Assembly: GCA_016783965.1 (NCBI GenBank)
Contig: JADHVO010000001.1
Location: 248,001-312,000, forward strand
Reading direction: 5' to 3'
Length of the DNA: 64,000 nt
Source of the DNA: Alphaproteobacteria bacterium
Lineage (GTDB): Bacteria; Pseudomonadota; Alphaproteobacteria; Micropepsales; Micropepsaceae
Below the pieces are notes generated by a model. The model was given only the letters and a program-made list of their open reading frames with translations. It was not told where the DNA came from and did no database searches. Position 1 is the stretch's first letter. Each line of letters begins with the position of its first letter. The translations under genes and the position numbers were made by a program. Shown here one piece after another: positions 42,252 to 51,505 of the stretch.

Positions 42252-43271
42252 GTGGACAACCAGAAGAACCGCGAAATCCGCCTGAAGAGCCGTCCCGTCG
42301 GCCTGCCTACATCCGACAATTTCGAGCTTGTGGAAACCACTGTGCCGACGCCCGGGGCCGGACAGGTCCTTGTACGCAATTCGTATATCTCGGTGGACCC
42401 GTACATGCGCGGGCGCATGGTGGATCGCAAGAGCTATGTGCCCCCGTTCCAGATCGGCGAGACCTTGCAGGGCCACGCGGTCGGCCAGGTGGTGGCGTCG
42501 AACAGCCCTGCGGCGAAGGTTGGCGACTTCGTGCAGAGCATGAATGGCTGGCGCGAATGGTACGTCGCCGACGGCGCGCAGGTACAGAAGTTCGAGCCGG
42601 CGGCGCCGATCCAGTCCTATCTGGGCGCATTGGGCATGCCGGGCATGACCGCCTACGCTGGGCTGCTGCGCATCGGCGCGCTGAAAGACGGCGAGCGTGT
42701 GTTCGTGTCGGCGGCGTCGGGCGCGGTAGGGTCGGTGGTGTGCCAGATCGCCAAGGCGAAGGGCTGCTATGTCGTGGGCTCGGTCGGATCGGATGAGAAG
42801 GCCGCCTATCTGAAATCGCTGGGCGTGGATGCGACGATCAACTACCGCACGGCGGGCGACCTGACCGCGGCGGTGGCGGCGGCCTTCCCGGAAGGCATCG
42901 ACGTCTATTTCGAGAACGTCGGCGGGGCGCATCTGGAAGCGGCGATCAACAACATGCGCGTCGGTGGCCGCATTCCGCTGTGCGGGATGATCGACATGTA
43001 CAATGCGACGGAGCTGCCGCCCGGGCCGCGCAATCTGGCAATGGCGATCGGGCTGGGGCTGACGCTGCGCGGGTTCGTGGTGTCGAGCCATTACGACATG
43101 CTGGCCGACTTCCACCGCGACATGGCGAAGTGGGCGAAGGAAGGCAAGATGAAGTGGCGCGAGACGGTGGTCGACGGCGTGGAGCATGCGCCGGAAGCCT
43201 TCATCGGCCTCTTCAAGGGCGACAATGTCGGCAAGATGGTCGTGCGCGTGGGGCCGGACAAGGCGGTTTGA
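42252..43271 (+). CDS. NADP-dependent MDR oxidoreductase (PTGR/CurA-like)
   Basis: A 339-residue medium-chain reductase of the leukotriene B4 12-hydroxydehydrogenase/prostaglandin reductase group, which reduces alpha,beta-unsaturated ketones. It begins with QNREIRLKSRPVGLPTSDNFEL-like sequence and has the family stretch MRGRMVDRKSYVPPFQIGE and the nucleotide loop VSAASGAVGSVVCQIAKAKGC. The C-terminus has FENVGGAHLEAAINNMRVGGRIPLCGMI. It begins with GTG, preceded by GGGAGA. Substrate unknown. The toxin-antitoxin genes follow at 55 bp. Confidence 0.92.
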   Translation: MDNQKNREIRLKSRPVGLPTSDNFELVETTVPTPGAGQVLVRNSYISVDPYMRGRMVDRKSYVPPFQIGETLQGHAVGQVVASNSPAAKVGDFVQSMNGWREWYVADGAQVQKFEPAAPIQSYLGALGMPGMTAYAGLLRIGALKDGERVFVSAASGAVGSVVCQIAKAKGCYVVGSVGSDEKAAYLKSLGVDATINYRTAGDLTAAVAAAFPEGIDVYFENVGGAHLEAAINNMRVGGRIPLCGMIDMYNATELPPGPRNLAMAIGLGLTLRGFVVSSHYDMLADFHRDMAKWAKEGKMKWRETVVDGVEHAPEAFIGLFKGDNVGKMVVRVGPDKAV

Positions 43272-43293
43272 CGAGCCAAGCCAAGGGGTTCAT

Positions 43294-43320
43294 AATCTAG
43301 CTAGAATTTCTAGCTAGATT
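43294..43320 (+). promoter_or_regulatory. 27-bp palindromic operator of toxin-antitoxin operon
   Basis: AATCTAGCTAGAA-T-TTCTAGCTAGATT, a perfect 13-bp dyad around a single base, 6 bp upstream of the antitoxin start. Phd/YefM antitoxins autoregulate by binding such palindromes; the position overlaps the start region. Very likely the operon operator. Confidence 0.75.
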
Positions 43321-43326
43321 ACGCCC

Positions 43327-43587
43327 ATGACAACATGGTCGCTCCAGGACGCAAAAAATCGCTTTAGCGAGGTCGTAACGGCTGCGCGGAAGTCGCCGCA
43401 GACGGTGACCAAGCACGGAAAGCCGGCTGTCATGATCGTCGATGTCGAGGAGTTCGAGCGGCTGACCGCACACAACAAGCCCGCGGACAAGCGCAATTTC
43501 ATCGAGCACCTGCTGGCAATTCCAAAAGACGATGGCAGCTTCACTGCTACGCGCCGCCGTCCGAAGCGCCGTAGCTTCGATTTGTGA
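43327..43587 (+). CDS. type II antitoxin, Phd/YefM family
   Basis: An 86-residue antitoxin. The N-terminus MTTWSLQDAKNRFSEVVTAA is the Phd/YefM DNA-binding dimerisation core, followed by PQTVTKHGKPAVMIVDVEEFERL. The C-terminal basic tail (RRRPKRRSFDL) would contact the toxin. It binds the palindrome upstream. The next gene, a PIN toxin, starts directly after its stop codon, a canonical TA pair. Function is by family; activity of this pair is untested. Confidence 0.92.
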   Translation: MTTWSLQDAKNRFSEVVTAARKSPQTVTKHGKPAVMIVDVEEFERLTAHNKPADKRNFIEHLLAIPKDDGSFTATRRRPKRRSFDL

Positions 43588-43998
43588 ATGTATCTGCTGG
43601 ACACCGACGTGCTTTCGACGCTCCGCCGTCGTCCGGCGGACGACGCGACACCACGCTGGCTGGCAAAACAGACGCCGCAGAGCGTATTCCTGAGCGTAAT
43701 CACGATTATGGAGATCGAACGGGGCATAGAGCAGCAACGGCGCATCAATCCCCCGTTTGCCCGGGTACTGGAAACCTGGTTGAGCGGCGTGCGGCGCTGG
43801 CATGGCGACCGCGTGCTGCCGGTCACTGCCGACATAGCGGCGCTTTGGGGCAGGTTGCAAATCCAGCTTGGACGAGACGACGACGATCTTGCGATTGCGG
43901 CGACTGCGATTGAGCACGGTCTCACTGTCGCAACCCGCAATGTACGGCATTTTGCAATCAGCGGTCTGCCCGTGATCAATCCCTTCGGAAGGCGATAA
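43588..43998 (+). CDS. PIN domain ribonuclease toxin (VapC/FitB type)
   Basis: A 136-residue PIN domain toxin. Acidic active-site residues: Asp in MYLLDTDVLS at residues 5-7, Glu in TIMEIERGIEQQ near residue 40, and Asp in DDDDLAIAATAI near residue 100, followed by VATRNVRHF with Asn, the usual PIN order. FitB-like VapC toxins cleave RNA. It starts right at the antitoxin stop and its own stop overlaps the next gene by one base (TAATG), so a hydrolase gene may be co-transcribed. Confidence 0.92.
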   Translation: MYLLDTDVLSTLRRRPADDATPRWLAKQTPQSVFLSVITIMEIERGIEQQRRINPPFARVLETWLSGVRRWHGDRVLPVTADIAALWGRLQIQLGRDDDDLAIAATAIEHGLTVATRNVRHFAISGLPVINPFGRR

Positions 43999-44936
43999 TG
44001 GGGGTGACGCGTCTCGACCAGCGCGGATTCGTCACCCTTGGCGGCATTCCGCAGTGGGTGGAGGTGCATGGGGCAGACGGCGCCAATCCGGTGCTGATTG
44101 CCCTGCATGGCGGACCGGGGATGCCGGAGACTCCGCTGCTGCGCCACTTCAATGCCGGCATCGAGCGCGTGTTCACTGTCGTGTATTGGGAACAGCGCGG
44201 CGCGGGGCGGACATACGACAGGAAGACGCCGCCGGAGACGATGACGGTGGACCGGTTCGTTGCCGATCTGGATGAACTGGTCGATCACGTGCGGGCCAGG
44301 TTCGCCAAGCCGAAGGTCGCGCTGCTCGGTCATTCGTGGGGATCGGCGCTGGGGACGCTGTATGCGGCGCGGCATCCGGAGAAGGTATCCGCCTATATCG
44401 GCACGGGGCAGATCGGCGATCTCGCGGCGAGCGAAGCGGATGGCTATGCGTTCGTGCTGGAAGAGGCGAAACGGCGTGGCAATGCGAAGGCCGTCGAGGA
44501 GCTGACCAGGCTTGGACCGCCGCCCTACACCGAGCAGCAGATGATGGTGCAGCGGCGCTGGCTGGGGCGGTTTGTCGGAACGCTCGGCAGCGTGCCGGTG
44601 TGGACGGCGCTGCGGATCGTGCTGTTCGCATCGGGAACTTCGATCTTCAGCCTTCCGAAGGTCGTCGGCGGGATGTTCTTCTCGTTGCGCACGCTGTGGC
44701 CGCAGGTGAGCGCGATCAACCTAGAACGCGACGCGCCGGAGCTGAAGATGCCGGTGTGGTTCCTGAACGGGCGCAACGACCACCAGGTGAGCGCAGCGAA
44801 GACCGAGCAGTATTTCAACAAGCTGATTGCGCCGTCGAAGAAGCTCGTGTGGTTCGAGAAGTCCGGACACTTCGCGCCGTTCGAGGAGCCGGAGGCTTTC
44901 AACGCCGCGATGGCGGAGATCGCGCGGTCGCTCTAG
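43998..44936 (+). CDS. alpha/beta hydrolase, proline iminopeptidase-like
   Basis: A 312-residue hydrolase of the proline iminopeptidase/tricorn-interacting factor type. It shows HGGPGMPETPLLR in the oxyanion region (residues 35-50), the WEQRGAGRTYD motif, nucleophile GHSWGSALG near residue 115, and the C-terminal HFAPFEEPEAF with His; the acid is probably in LNGRNDHQV. It starts with ATG overlapping the toxin stop (TAATG). Peptide or ester substrate unknown. Its 3' end overlaps a convergent membrane protein gene by 4 bp. Confidence 0.88.
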   Translation: MGVTRLDQRGFVTLGGIPQWVEVHGADGANPVLIALHGGPGMPETPLLRHFNAGIERVFTVVYWEQRGAGRTYDRKTPPETMTVDRFVADLDELVDHVRARFAKPKVALLGHSWGSALGTLYAARHPEKVSAYIGTGQIGDLAASEADGYAFVLEEAKRRGNAKAVEELTRLGPPPYTEQQMMVQRRWLGRFVGTLGSVPVWTALRIVLFASGTSIFSLPKVVGGMFFSLRTLWPQVSAINLERDAPELKMPVWFLNGRNDHQVSAAKTEQYFNKLIAPSKKLVWFEKSGHFAPFEEPEAFNAAMAEIARSL

Positions 44937-45706
44937 CTCTCGCGGTCGTGGTGCTCGGGGCCACTCGCGACGAGAGCGACCAGCGAGGCATAAATCAGAT
45001 AGCTGAGGAGAAGTGGCGCCAGTCCGATCAACACGGCGCCGGTAACGCGATAGAATGCTTTGCACGGCAGCAGCGGATACGCCGATCCCATATACAGAAG
45101 CTGGAACGCAATGATGGCGACCGTGCCGTAGATGGCGGCAAGGACGGTTGGGCCGAACGGCGTTGGATGCTGGACCCGTTCCAGCCGCAACAGGCCGGCA
45201 CTCAGGCGGATGCGCGAGACCGCCGAGGCAAGGAATATCATGGCCAACAGCCACGTGACCGCGGAAGACAGCGAGATCGAGTAGATATAGAGCGGCGTGA
45301 TACCGCAGGCGCTCAAACGCGCATCGATTCCCGCCAAGCCCGGCACGACGAAGTCCATCGCTTTCTGAAGACCGTGTCCCGCCGCACTCCCGCCGATAAA
45401 TGGAATGACAAAAATCTGCGCGAAGCTGACGGCCACAAAAGCGAGAAAGACGGCGCCATCGAAGCCGGGCAGGAAGCGTCTCGACGCAAGGCGGGTGCGC
45501 AGCAGGTGTGGACCGCCGGCAGATGAAAGGCCGAAGCCCGCCACGAACAACAGCCCCATGGCCGCAAACAGAAATACGCAGATGGCCGCGCCTGTCGCCG
45601 CCTGCAGTGGCGGGACGCTTCCACGCAGATCGAGCGCAAGGGCGTGCGCGCCCGCGAACAGGCAGAACACGACCCAGCCCTTCGCCAGCAGCCGCGCCAC
45701 GCCCAT
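44933..45706 (-). CDS. hypothetical multi-pass membrane protein
   Basis: A 257-residue hydrophobic protein with six or seven probable membrane segments (e.g. LLAKGWVVFCLFAGAHALAL, ICVFLFAAMGLLFVAGFGL, GAVFLAFVAVSFAQIFVIPF, VTWLLAMIFLASAV, VLAAIYGTVAIIAFQLLYM, LIGLAPLLLSYLIYASLVA). No domain is recognised. It starts at ATG 45706 and is convergent with the hydrolase gene. Function unknown; the composition is that of an inner-membrane protein. Confidence 0.75.
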   Translation of the reverse strand: MGVARLLAKGWVVFCLFAGAHALALDLRGSVPPLQAATGAAICVFLFAAMGLLFVAGFGLSSAGGPHLLRTRLASRRFLPGFDGAVFLAFVAVSFAQIFVIPFIGGSAAGHGLQKAMDFVVPGLAGIDARLSACGITPLYIYSISLSSAVTWLLAMIFLASAVSRIRLSAGLLRLERVQHPTPFGPTVLAAIYGTVAIIAFQLLYMGSAYPLLPCKAFYRVTGAVLIGLAPLLLSYLIYASLVALVASGPEHHDRES

Positions 45707-45732
45707 GCGAACACATACCCCTTGGGTGCTGC

Positions 45733-45790
45733 CCCTCGCCCAGTTCAGGGCGAGGGTTGGATAAAGCCTTCAAGCCGAGCTTGTCGAAGC
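45733..45790. repeat. intergenic repeat (CCCTCGCCC hairpin plus CTTCGACAAGCTCGG-type repeat)
   Basis: CCCTCGCCC-AGTTCA-GGGCGAGGG at 45733-45756 is followed by a palindromic stretch ending near 45790 whose reverse complement reads CCTTCATGCTTCGACAAGCT then CGG; such sequences are widespread in sphingomonads and other alphaproteobacteria. Non-coding. Confidence 0.55.
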
Positions 45791-45807
45791 ATGAAGGTCA
45801 GGATGGT

Positions 45808-47190
45808 TTACGCCGACGCCGCTATCTTGTGGCCGTCCTTGATGCGCTCGGCGCGGATGGTGTCGGCAAGCAGGAACGCAACTTCCAGCGCCTGGCTGGC
45901 GTTCAGGCGAGGATCGCAGGCGGTGAGGTAGCGCTCATCGCCGATGTCGATCTCCTTGATAGCCTGGGCGCCGCCGAGGCACTCGACCACGTCCTGGCCG
46001 GTCATCTCGAGGTGCACGCCGCCGGCATAGGTTTTCTCCGCGCGGTGGATGGCGAAGAAGGCCCTGAGCTCGTCCAGCACGCGGTCGACCGGGCGGGTCT
46101 TGAAACCGGATTGCAGCTTCAGCGTGTTGCCATGCATCGGGTCGGACGACCAGACGACGTTGGCGCCCTCGCGCTTGATGGCGCGGATCAGCTTGGGCAG
46201 CGCGCCGGCGATCTTGTCGTGGCCGTACCGCGCGATCAGCGTGATGCGGCCAGGCGTGTTGTCCGGGTTCAGCGTGGCGAGCAGCTTGAGCAGATCGTCC
46301 TCGCTGAGCGACGGACCGCACTTGATGCCGATCGGGTTCCTGATCCCGCGGCAATACTCGACGTGCGCGCCGTCGGGCTGGCGCGTGCGGTCGCCGATCC
46401 AAATCATGTGGCCGGACGTCGCGTAGTAGTCGCGGCTGATCGAGTCCTGACGGGTCAGCGCCTCCTCGAACGGCAACAACAGCGCTTCGTGGCTGAAGTA
46501 GAAGTCGACGCGGCTCGTCTGCTGCTTCACCGCATCGGCGAGCGAAAAGGTGCGCATGAAGTCGACGCCTTCGTAGATCTTGTCGACGACATCGTTGTAG
46601 CGCCTGGACAGGTCGGGATGGTGGTGATCGAGATTCCAGTGCCGCGCGCGCGACAGGTCGGCATAGCCGCCGGTCGCGAAGGCGCGCACGAGGTTCGCGG
46701 TCGCCGCGGACTGGTAATAGGCGCGCATCATGCGCTCCGGGTCCGGCGTGCGGGCCTCGGCGGTGAACTCGCCGCCGTTGACGTTGTCGCCGCGATAGGA
46801 CGGGAGCGTGATGCCGTCGCGCGTCTCGGTGTCGTCGGAGCGCGGCTTGGCGAACTGGCCGGCGATGCGGCCGACCTTCACCACCGGCACGCCGGCCGCA
46901 AAGGTGAGGACCGTCGCCATGCTCAGAAACACGCAGAACGTATCGCGGATGTTGTTGGCGGAGAATTCCGCGAAGGACTCCGCGCAGTCGCCGCCCTGGA
47001 GCAGGAACGCCTTGCCCCGGGAAACCTCGGCGAGGCCGGACATTAAATTACGCGCCTCGCCGGCGAACACCAACGGGGGATGGGTGCGAAGACGCTGCTC
47101 CACAGCCTCCAAAGCGGCCTGGTCCGGATAGGCCGGGGCCTGCTTGATGGGGCTGGAACGCCAGCTTTGCGGGGTCCAGCTCGGGGCCAC
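45808..47190 (-). CDS. 3-deoxy-7-phosphoheptulonate (DAHP) synthase, class II
   Basis: A 460-residue class II (plant/Mycobacterium-type) DAHP synthase, first enzyme of the shikimate pathway, condensing PEP and erythrose 4-phosphate. It begins [20 protein letters not shown] and shows [74 protein letters not shown], and the metal-binding [19 protein letters not shown] and [17 protein letters not shown] regions. The GTG start follows AAGGAGA. A secreted protein gene lies just upstream on the same strand. Confidence 0.95.
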   Translation of the reverse strand: MAPSWTPQSWRSSPIKQAPAYPDQAALEAVEQRLRTHPPLVFAGEARNLMSGLAEVSRGKAFLLQGGDCAESFAEFSANNIRDTFCVFLSMATVLTFAAGVPVVKVGRIAGQFAKPRSDDTETRDGITLPSYRGDNVNGGEFTAEARTPDPERMMRAYYQSAATANLVRAFATGGYADLSRARHWNLDHHHPDLSRRYNDVVDKIYEGVDFMRTFSLADAVKQQTSRVDFYFSHEALLLPFEEALTRQDSISRDYYATSGHMIWIGDRTRQPDGAHVEYCRGIRNPIGIKCGPSLSEDDLLKLLATLNPDNTPGRITLIARYGHDKIAGALPKLIRAIKREGANVVWSSDPMHGNTLKLQSGFKTRPVDRVLDELRAFFAIHRAEKTYAGGVHLEMTGQDVVECLGGAQAIKEIDIGDERYLTACDPRLNASQALEVAFLLADTIRAERIKDGHKIAASA

Positions 47191-47272
47191 GCGGGTCTCC
47201 TTACATTTGGGTCTGTGGATATATGGGAAGCAAGCCGGGTTTGCCAGCGGCCGAGGGCCGCGTGGGGAACCG

Positions 47273-47632
47273 CTATTTGTGCGGCGGATAGGCCCAGCCC
47301 GGGAACGCCGGCTGGCCGCTGTTGGTCACGTTTGCAAGCGTGGCCGTGCATGCATGGCGGCGCAGCAGGCCGGCGCGCACCTCGAGCCGCTTCTGGAAAT
47401 TCCAGTCGGGATGCCGCAGATGCGCCCAGGCGGTGTAGCGCTCGAACTCCTCCAGGCGATCGTCTTCGCTGGCGAGCGTTTCGGGGCAGGCGAACTGCGC
47501 ATCGAACGCGGCGTCATCCATGTCGGCGAGGAGGACGGTGTCCGCGTCAGCCTTGTCGGCGTCGCCGAGCGGGCTGGCATGTGCGGCCATGGCGAACGCG
47601 AGAACGACTATGGTTAAGGCAGCGAGACGCAT
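47273..47632 (-). CDS. hypothetical secreted protein
   Basis: A 119-residue protein with a clear signal peptide ([17 protein letters not shown], residues 3-19). The mature part is small, with two Cys (ACPE and HACTA) that may form a disulfide, and has a DAD-rich N-terminus. No domain is recognised. It lies between the transglutaminase-like gene and the DAHP synthase gene on the same strand, so may be co-transcribed, but no functional link is evident. Confidence 0.65.
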   Translation of the reverse strand: MRLAALTIVVLAFAMAAHASPLGDADKADADTVLLADMDDAAFDAQFACPETLASEDDRLEEFERYTAWAHLRHPDWNFQKRLEVRAGLLRRHACTATLANVTNSGQPAFPGWAYPPHK

Positions 47633-47660
47633 GTCCCGATGCTAGCGGACTTCACCGGCT

Positions 47661-48536
47661 CTAAACAGTCTCCGTCCGTTGGCGCATGGCATTGAAAATT
47701 TGATGCGGGACATGGATCCTGCTGTCATCGTAAATCGCGCGCAACTCAGCGAAGTGCCGGTCCGGATCGGCTGCGAGCGTCGCGAGCCTGTCATACAGCT
47801 CAACTTTTTCGGGCGAGATAGATTCGCCGGGTCCTGTCATCGTACCCCATGAGTCCCAGGGCAGCATCTCCATGTTGTTCAGCGAGGCGACGTCGCGGAT
47901 CAAATTACCGGCGATGAACCAGTCGCCCCACATGTCGAGGATGCCGAACTTCTTCGCGTCGATTTGACCCGCTCGATGCTGCGCCCACGCATTGCCGCCG
48001 GTGAGGAATTGCTCGCGCGGAACGTTCAGCGGGTCAAAGGGAAGGCGCAGCAGCGCGCGCTGCATGGCGTCGATCTGGGCGTCGAGGAATTGCCACGCCG
48101 TACCGTTCCAGTATTCGATCAGCCAGTGGTCGACGCCCTTCCCTGCCTCGAAGTACATGCCGAACCCACAGCGGGCACGCGCGGGGATGCCGGCACGGCG
48201 GAACAGCGCCGTGCCGAAGGTCGAGAAATGGCGGCAATTGCCGACGGCGCGCTGCGCGAGCGTGCGCACGAAGCCGAGCGGGCGCGGATCGTGCGTCTGC
48301 ATCCGCGCCAGCATGTCGTGCACCGAACGGGTGTGGACTTCGTCCTGACGCGCCGGGCTCAGTTGCTGGTGATAGGCGGCCGCCCAGAAGGGATGGATCA
48401 GCAGGTTCTGGATGAAGGCGACGAGGCCCGGGATGTCCGAGGGTGCGCCCTCGAGAACGGCGTCGAGTTCGCGCGGATCGGTCATGTGCGCGGGCTTGGT
48501 GTAGAAGCCCGCGATGTCGGGAGGGAGCGTGCGCAT
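47661..48536 (-). CDS. transglutaminase-like cysteine protease-fold protein
   Basis: A 291-residue protein with a transglutaminase core: Cys in VGNCRHFSTFGTALFRRAGIPARARCGF, His in KGVDHWLIEYWN, and Asp in WQFLDAQIDAM, in the order Cys-His-Asp. Such bacterial proteins are peptidases, deamidases or peptide-N-glycanase-like enzymes. There is no signal peptide, so it is probably cytoplasmic. A Trp/Asp-rich segment (ILDMWGDWFIAGNLIRD) follows. The target is unknown. ATG 48536; the divergent acyl-CoA ligase gene starts about 210 bp away. Confidence 0.85.
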   Translation of the reverse strand: MRTLPPDIAGFYTKPAHMTDPRELDAVLEGAPSDIPGLVAFIQNLLIHPFWAAAYHQQLSPARQDEVHTRSVHDMLARMQTHDPRPLGFVRTLAQRAVGNCRHFSTFGTALFRRAGIPARARCGFGMYFEAGKGVDHWLIEYWNGTAWQFLDAQIDAMQRALLRLPFDPLNVPREQFLTGGNAWAQHRAGQIDAKKFGILDMWGDWFIAGNLIRDVASLNNMEMLPWDSWGTMTGPGESISPEKVELYDRLATLAADPDRHFAELRAIYDDSRIHVPHQIFNAMRQRTETV

Positions 48537-48749
48537 GGCATGGGTTCCTCGGCTTCACGACCACACTAAATCAAGACCGCGGGTGCATCCTGACCGGGCT
48601 TGCGCGTGTCAGCATCGCTGCTGACGAATCCGCGACAATCTGGGCGTGCGGATAGGGCGTGGCGCGGCGTGCGGCTCCGCAGTACCGTAATCGCCAGAAT
48701 GACTTACCGCAGCACCGGGAACACGGCGCGCGGGGGCTGGGAGAACCGT

Positions 48750-50342
48750 ATGGACCGCATCGATACCGCCGACCCCAAATTCCTGGAACCGCTGCTCGCC
48801 TATGCCCAAACCGGCATGGGCGGCGCGTTCTGGGCGCAGGTGAAGGGCAACAAGACGGCGGTGTTCGACCGCTTCGGCGAGCACAGCTATCGCAAGATCA
48901 ATGCGAATGCGAACCGGCTGGCCCGCGTGCTGCGGGGCGCGGGACTGAAACCGGGCGATGCGGTGGCGCTCTTCTGCACCAACCGGGCGGAGTTCGTCGA
49001 AACGATCAACGCCACGCGGCGATCGGGCCTGCGCGTGACACCGGTAAACTGGCACCTCGCCACCGACGAGATCGCCTACATCCTGAACGACTGCGAGGCG
49101 AAGGCGCTGGTGGCGGAGACAAGATTCGACACCATCAGGGAGGCCGTGCGCTCCGCGCCCGGCCTGGCGCTGCATCTGTCCGTCGGCGGGCTGGCGGACG
49201 GGTTCGAGGACTTCGAGAGCGCGCTGGAAGGCGTGGACGACCGCGACCTGCCCGACCCGGTGATGGGAAGCCAGATGCTCTATACCTCGGGCACCACGGG
49301 GCGGCCCAAGGGCGTGCACCGGCCGCACGGCGTTGCGACGCCGCCACAGTATGCCGGATCGAACGCCCAGTACGATCCGTCCACGGACGTTCAGATGTGC
49401 GCCGGGCCGGGCTATCATGCCGCGCCGCTGGCGTTCGACATCGCGATCCCGCAGGCGTCGGGTGTCCCGATCGCCTTCATGGGCGAGCGCTGGGACACGG
49501 AAGAAGTGTTCCGCACGATCCAGAACCGGCGCGTGACGCATGCGCATCTGGTGCCGATAATGATGCAGCGCATGCTGGCGGCGCCGGACGAACTCAAGAA
49601 GAAGTACGACCTGTCGTCTCTCAAGTTCCTCGTGCACGGCGCGGCGCCCTGCCCGCCCGAGGTGAAGCACGCGATGATCGAGTGGCTGGGACCGATCCTG
49701 TACGAATACTACGCGGGCTCGGAAGGCGGCGCGGGCTTCGGCATCCGCTCGGACGAGTGGCTGAAGAAGCCAGGCAGCGTGGGCAAGCGGCCGACGCTGC
49801 TGCGCGTGAAAATCATGGACGACGAGGGCAACGAGCTCCCCAACGGCCAGGCGGGCCTGATCTATCATGAGGCGCAGAAGCTCAACCCGTTCTCCTACTA
49901 CAAGGACGACAAGAAGACGGCCGGCGCACATCGCGGCGAATTCTTCACGCTGGGCGACATCGGCTATTTCGACGAGGACGATTATCTGTTCCTGACCGGG
50001 CGGTCGGCGGAGATCATCATTTCCGGCGGCGTGAACATCTATCCGCAGGAAGTGGACAACGAGATCATCAAGCATCCGTCGGTCGAGGACGTCTGCACCA
50101 TCGGCGTGCCAAACAGGGAATGGGGCGAAGAGGTGAAGAGCGTGATCATGCTGAAGGCCGGATGGAAGCCGAGCGATGAGCTGAAGAAAGAGATCATCGA
50201 CTTCGTGCGGCCGCGGCTGGCGGGCTTCAAGGTACCGCGCTCGATCGACTTCGTCGCCGAGCTGCCGCGCAGCGCCGCCGGCAAGATCAAGCGCGGCGAG
50301 GTGCGCAAGCCGTTCTGGGAAGGACGGAAGGTGCAGATTTAG
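48750..50342 (+). CDS. acyl-CoA synthetase/AMP-binding protein
   Basis: A 530-residue ANL-superfamily acid-CoA ligase. Visible core motifs: YTSGTTGRPKGVHRPHGV (P-loop-like A3), EYYAGSEGGAGFG, TGRSAEIIISGGVNIYPQEVDNEI, and the catalytic-Lys region PRSAAGKIKRGEVRKP at the C-terminus. It adenylates and then thioesterifies a carboxylic acid, as in the fadD-like/long-chain or aromatic groups; the substrate is unknown. ATG 48750 follows GGGAGA; the frame is open further upstream. It overlaps the convergent glycosidase-like gene by 4 bp. Confidence 0.9.
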   Translation: MDRIDTADPKFLEPLLAYAQTGMGGAFWAQVKGNKTAVFDRFGEHSYRKINANANRLARVLRGAGLKPGDAVALFCTNRAEFVETINATRRSGLRVTPVNWHLATDEIAYILNDCEAKALVAETRFDTIREAVRSAPGLALHLSVGGLADGFEDFESALEGVDDRDLPDPVMGSQMLYTSGTTGRPKGVHRPHGVATPPQYAGSNAQYDPSTDVQMCAGPGYHAAPLAFDIAIPQASGVPIAFMGERWDTEEVFRTIQNRRVTHAHLVPIMMQRMLAAPDELKKKYDLSSLKFLVHGAAPCPPEVKHAMIEWLGPILYEYYAGSEGGAGFGIRSDEWLKKPGSVGKRPTLLRVKIMDDEGNELPNGQAGLIYHEAQKLNPFSYYKDDKKTAGAHRGEFFTLGDIGYFDEDDYLFLTGRSAEIIISGGVNIYPQEVDNEIIKHPSVEDVCTIGVPNREWGEEVKSVIMLKAGWKPSDELKKEIIDFVRPRLAGFKVPRSIDFVAELPRSAAGKIKRGEVRKPFWEGRKVQI

Positions 50343-51505
50343 CGCGTCGCGAACGGATTGAAGCGTCGTTCCACCAGTGCGGCCCAGGCGAGCGGGGCAA
50401 GCGCCCGGATGTGGAAGTACTGCCGGGCTTTCGTCGGGTCCGTGTCGAGCATGAAGCCGGTCGGCAGGCCGGGAACGTCGGACGCATAGTAGCCGCCCTG
50501 GGGCGTGCGCATCGTGCCGATAGTGCGCGAGAGGGTTGCGGCTTTGGCCATGTCCCTGGACAGGGCGGCGAGGAGCGCGACCTGCGCCGTGCCTTCTGTC
50601 CAGAGGCCCTGGAGGGCTTCGCTATACGCGTAGCCTCCGGACTGGGCGAGCTTGGCGTCGACCGAGGCGAGGATCGTCGCGGGTGGCGCGGTGTTGAGGT
50701 GCGCGAGGACGGGCCAGATCTGCGCGTCGAGCGCGAAGAGCGTGTTGGGCGTCACGCCGTCGAGGCCGGCGCCGACGGCGTAGCAATGGCAGGCGGGCTG
50801 CCACATCGCGCGAACGAAGTGCCCGGCGGCGCGGGACGCGGCACGCCAGCGGCGGTCGCCGGTAGCGTGTTCGATCGCGGCATACGCGGCGGCGAGGTCG
50901 GTGTTGTGCTCGGTGGAACGCCAGGTGTTCTGCTTCGGGTAGGGTTCCTGGTCGAAGGTGCCGCCGGCGAAGCCTCCGGGCCCATTGTGGCGCTGCCATT
51001 GCAGCGTCCATTCGCCGAGGCGCACGGCGGCGTCGCGGTAGCGCGCGTCCTGCGTGGCGCGGTGGAGCGTGAGCAACGCGAGCATCGCCCAGGCCATGTT
51101 GCCGTTGTCTGAGGCGACCTGATAGCTGTCCTCGAACCAGCGGTTCTGCATGGTGTCCCACCAGCCGGAGAGCTTCACGGGCGTGTCGAGCGGACCGGCG
51201 GCATAGGCGTTGCGCAGGCGGCTGTCGTGCCAGAAGCGGTCGTGATCCTGCGCCAGCAGCATCGCGTCGCCGATGCGGCGGGCATGAATGATGTCGTTGC
51301 AGCCGATGAGCGCGATGACGGCGGCGGCGTTGTCGTAGAGGAAAGCAGTGTTCTGTAGCGGACCGGGGCCGGTAGTGGGATAGCTCGCAAGGAAGACGGG
51401 CGTCGTGGCTGCGTCAAAGGACGCGGCGAGCTCAGAGCAAGCAGACGGAGCTGCGGCCGCGGGAGCGGAGAACAGCAACGCCGCCGCGAGGAGAAGCCAC
51501 CGCAT
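50339..51505 (-). CDS. secreted (alpha/alpha)6-barrel-like glycoside hydrolase/epimerase-like protein
   Basis: A 388-residue protein with a signal peptide (WLLLAAALLFSAPAAAA). Repeated helical segments with aromatic and Asn/Asp motifs (NTAFLYDNAAAVIAL, SDNGNMAWAMLALLTLH, STEHNTDLAAAYAAI, LFALDAQIWPVLAHL, EGTAQVALLAALSR) are typical of the six-hairpin glycosidase fold seen in AGE-like and GH-type proteins. The exact family and substrate are unclear. Its ATG overlaps the gor stop by one base, so it is co-transcribed with glutathione reductase. It is probably periplasmic. Confidence 0.65.
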   Translation of the reverse strand: MRWLLLAAALLFSAPAAAAPSACSELAASFDAATTPVFLASYPTTGPGPLQNTAFLYDNAAAVIALIGCNDIIHARRIGDAMLLAQDHDRFWHDSRLRNAYAAGPLDTPVKLSGWWDTMQNRWFEDSYQVASDNGNMAWAMLALLTLHRATQDARYRDAAVRLGEWTLQWQRHNGPGGFAGGTFDQEPYPKQNTWRSTEHNTDLAAAYAAIEHATGDRRWRAASRAAGHFVRAMWQPACHCYAVGAGLDGVTPNTLFALDAQIWPVLAHLNTAPPATILASVDAKLAQSGGYAYSEALQGLWTEGTAQVALLAALSRDMAKAATLSRTIGTMRTPQGGYYASDVPGLPTGFMLDTDPTKARQYFHIRALAPLAWAALVERRFNPFATR

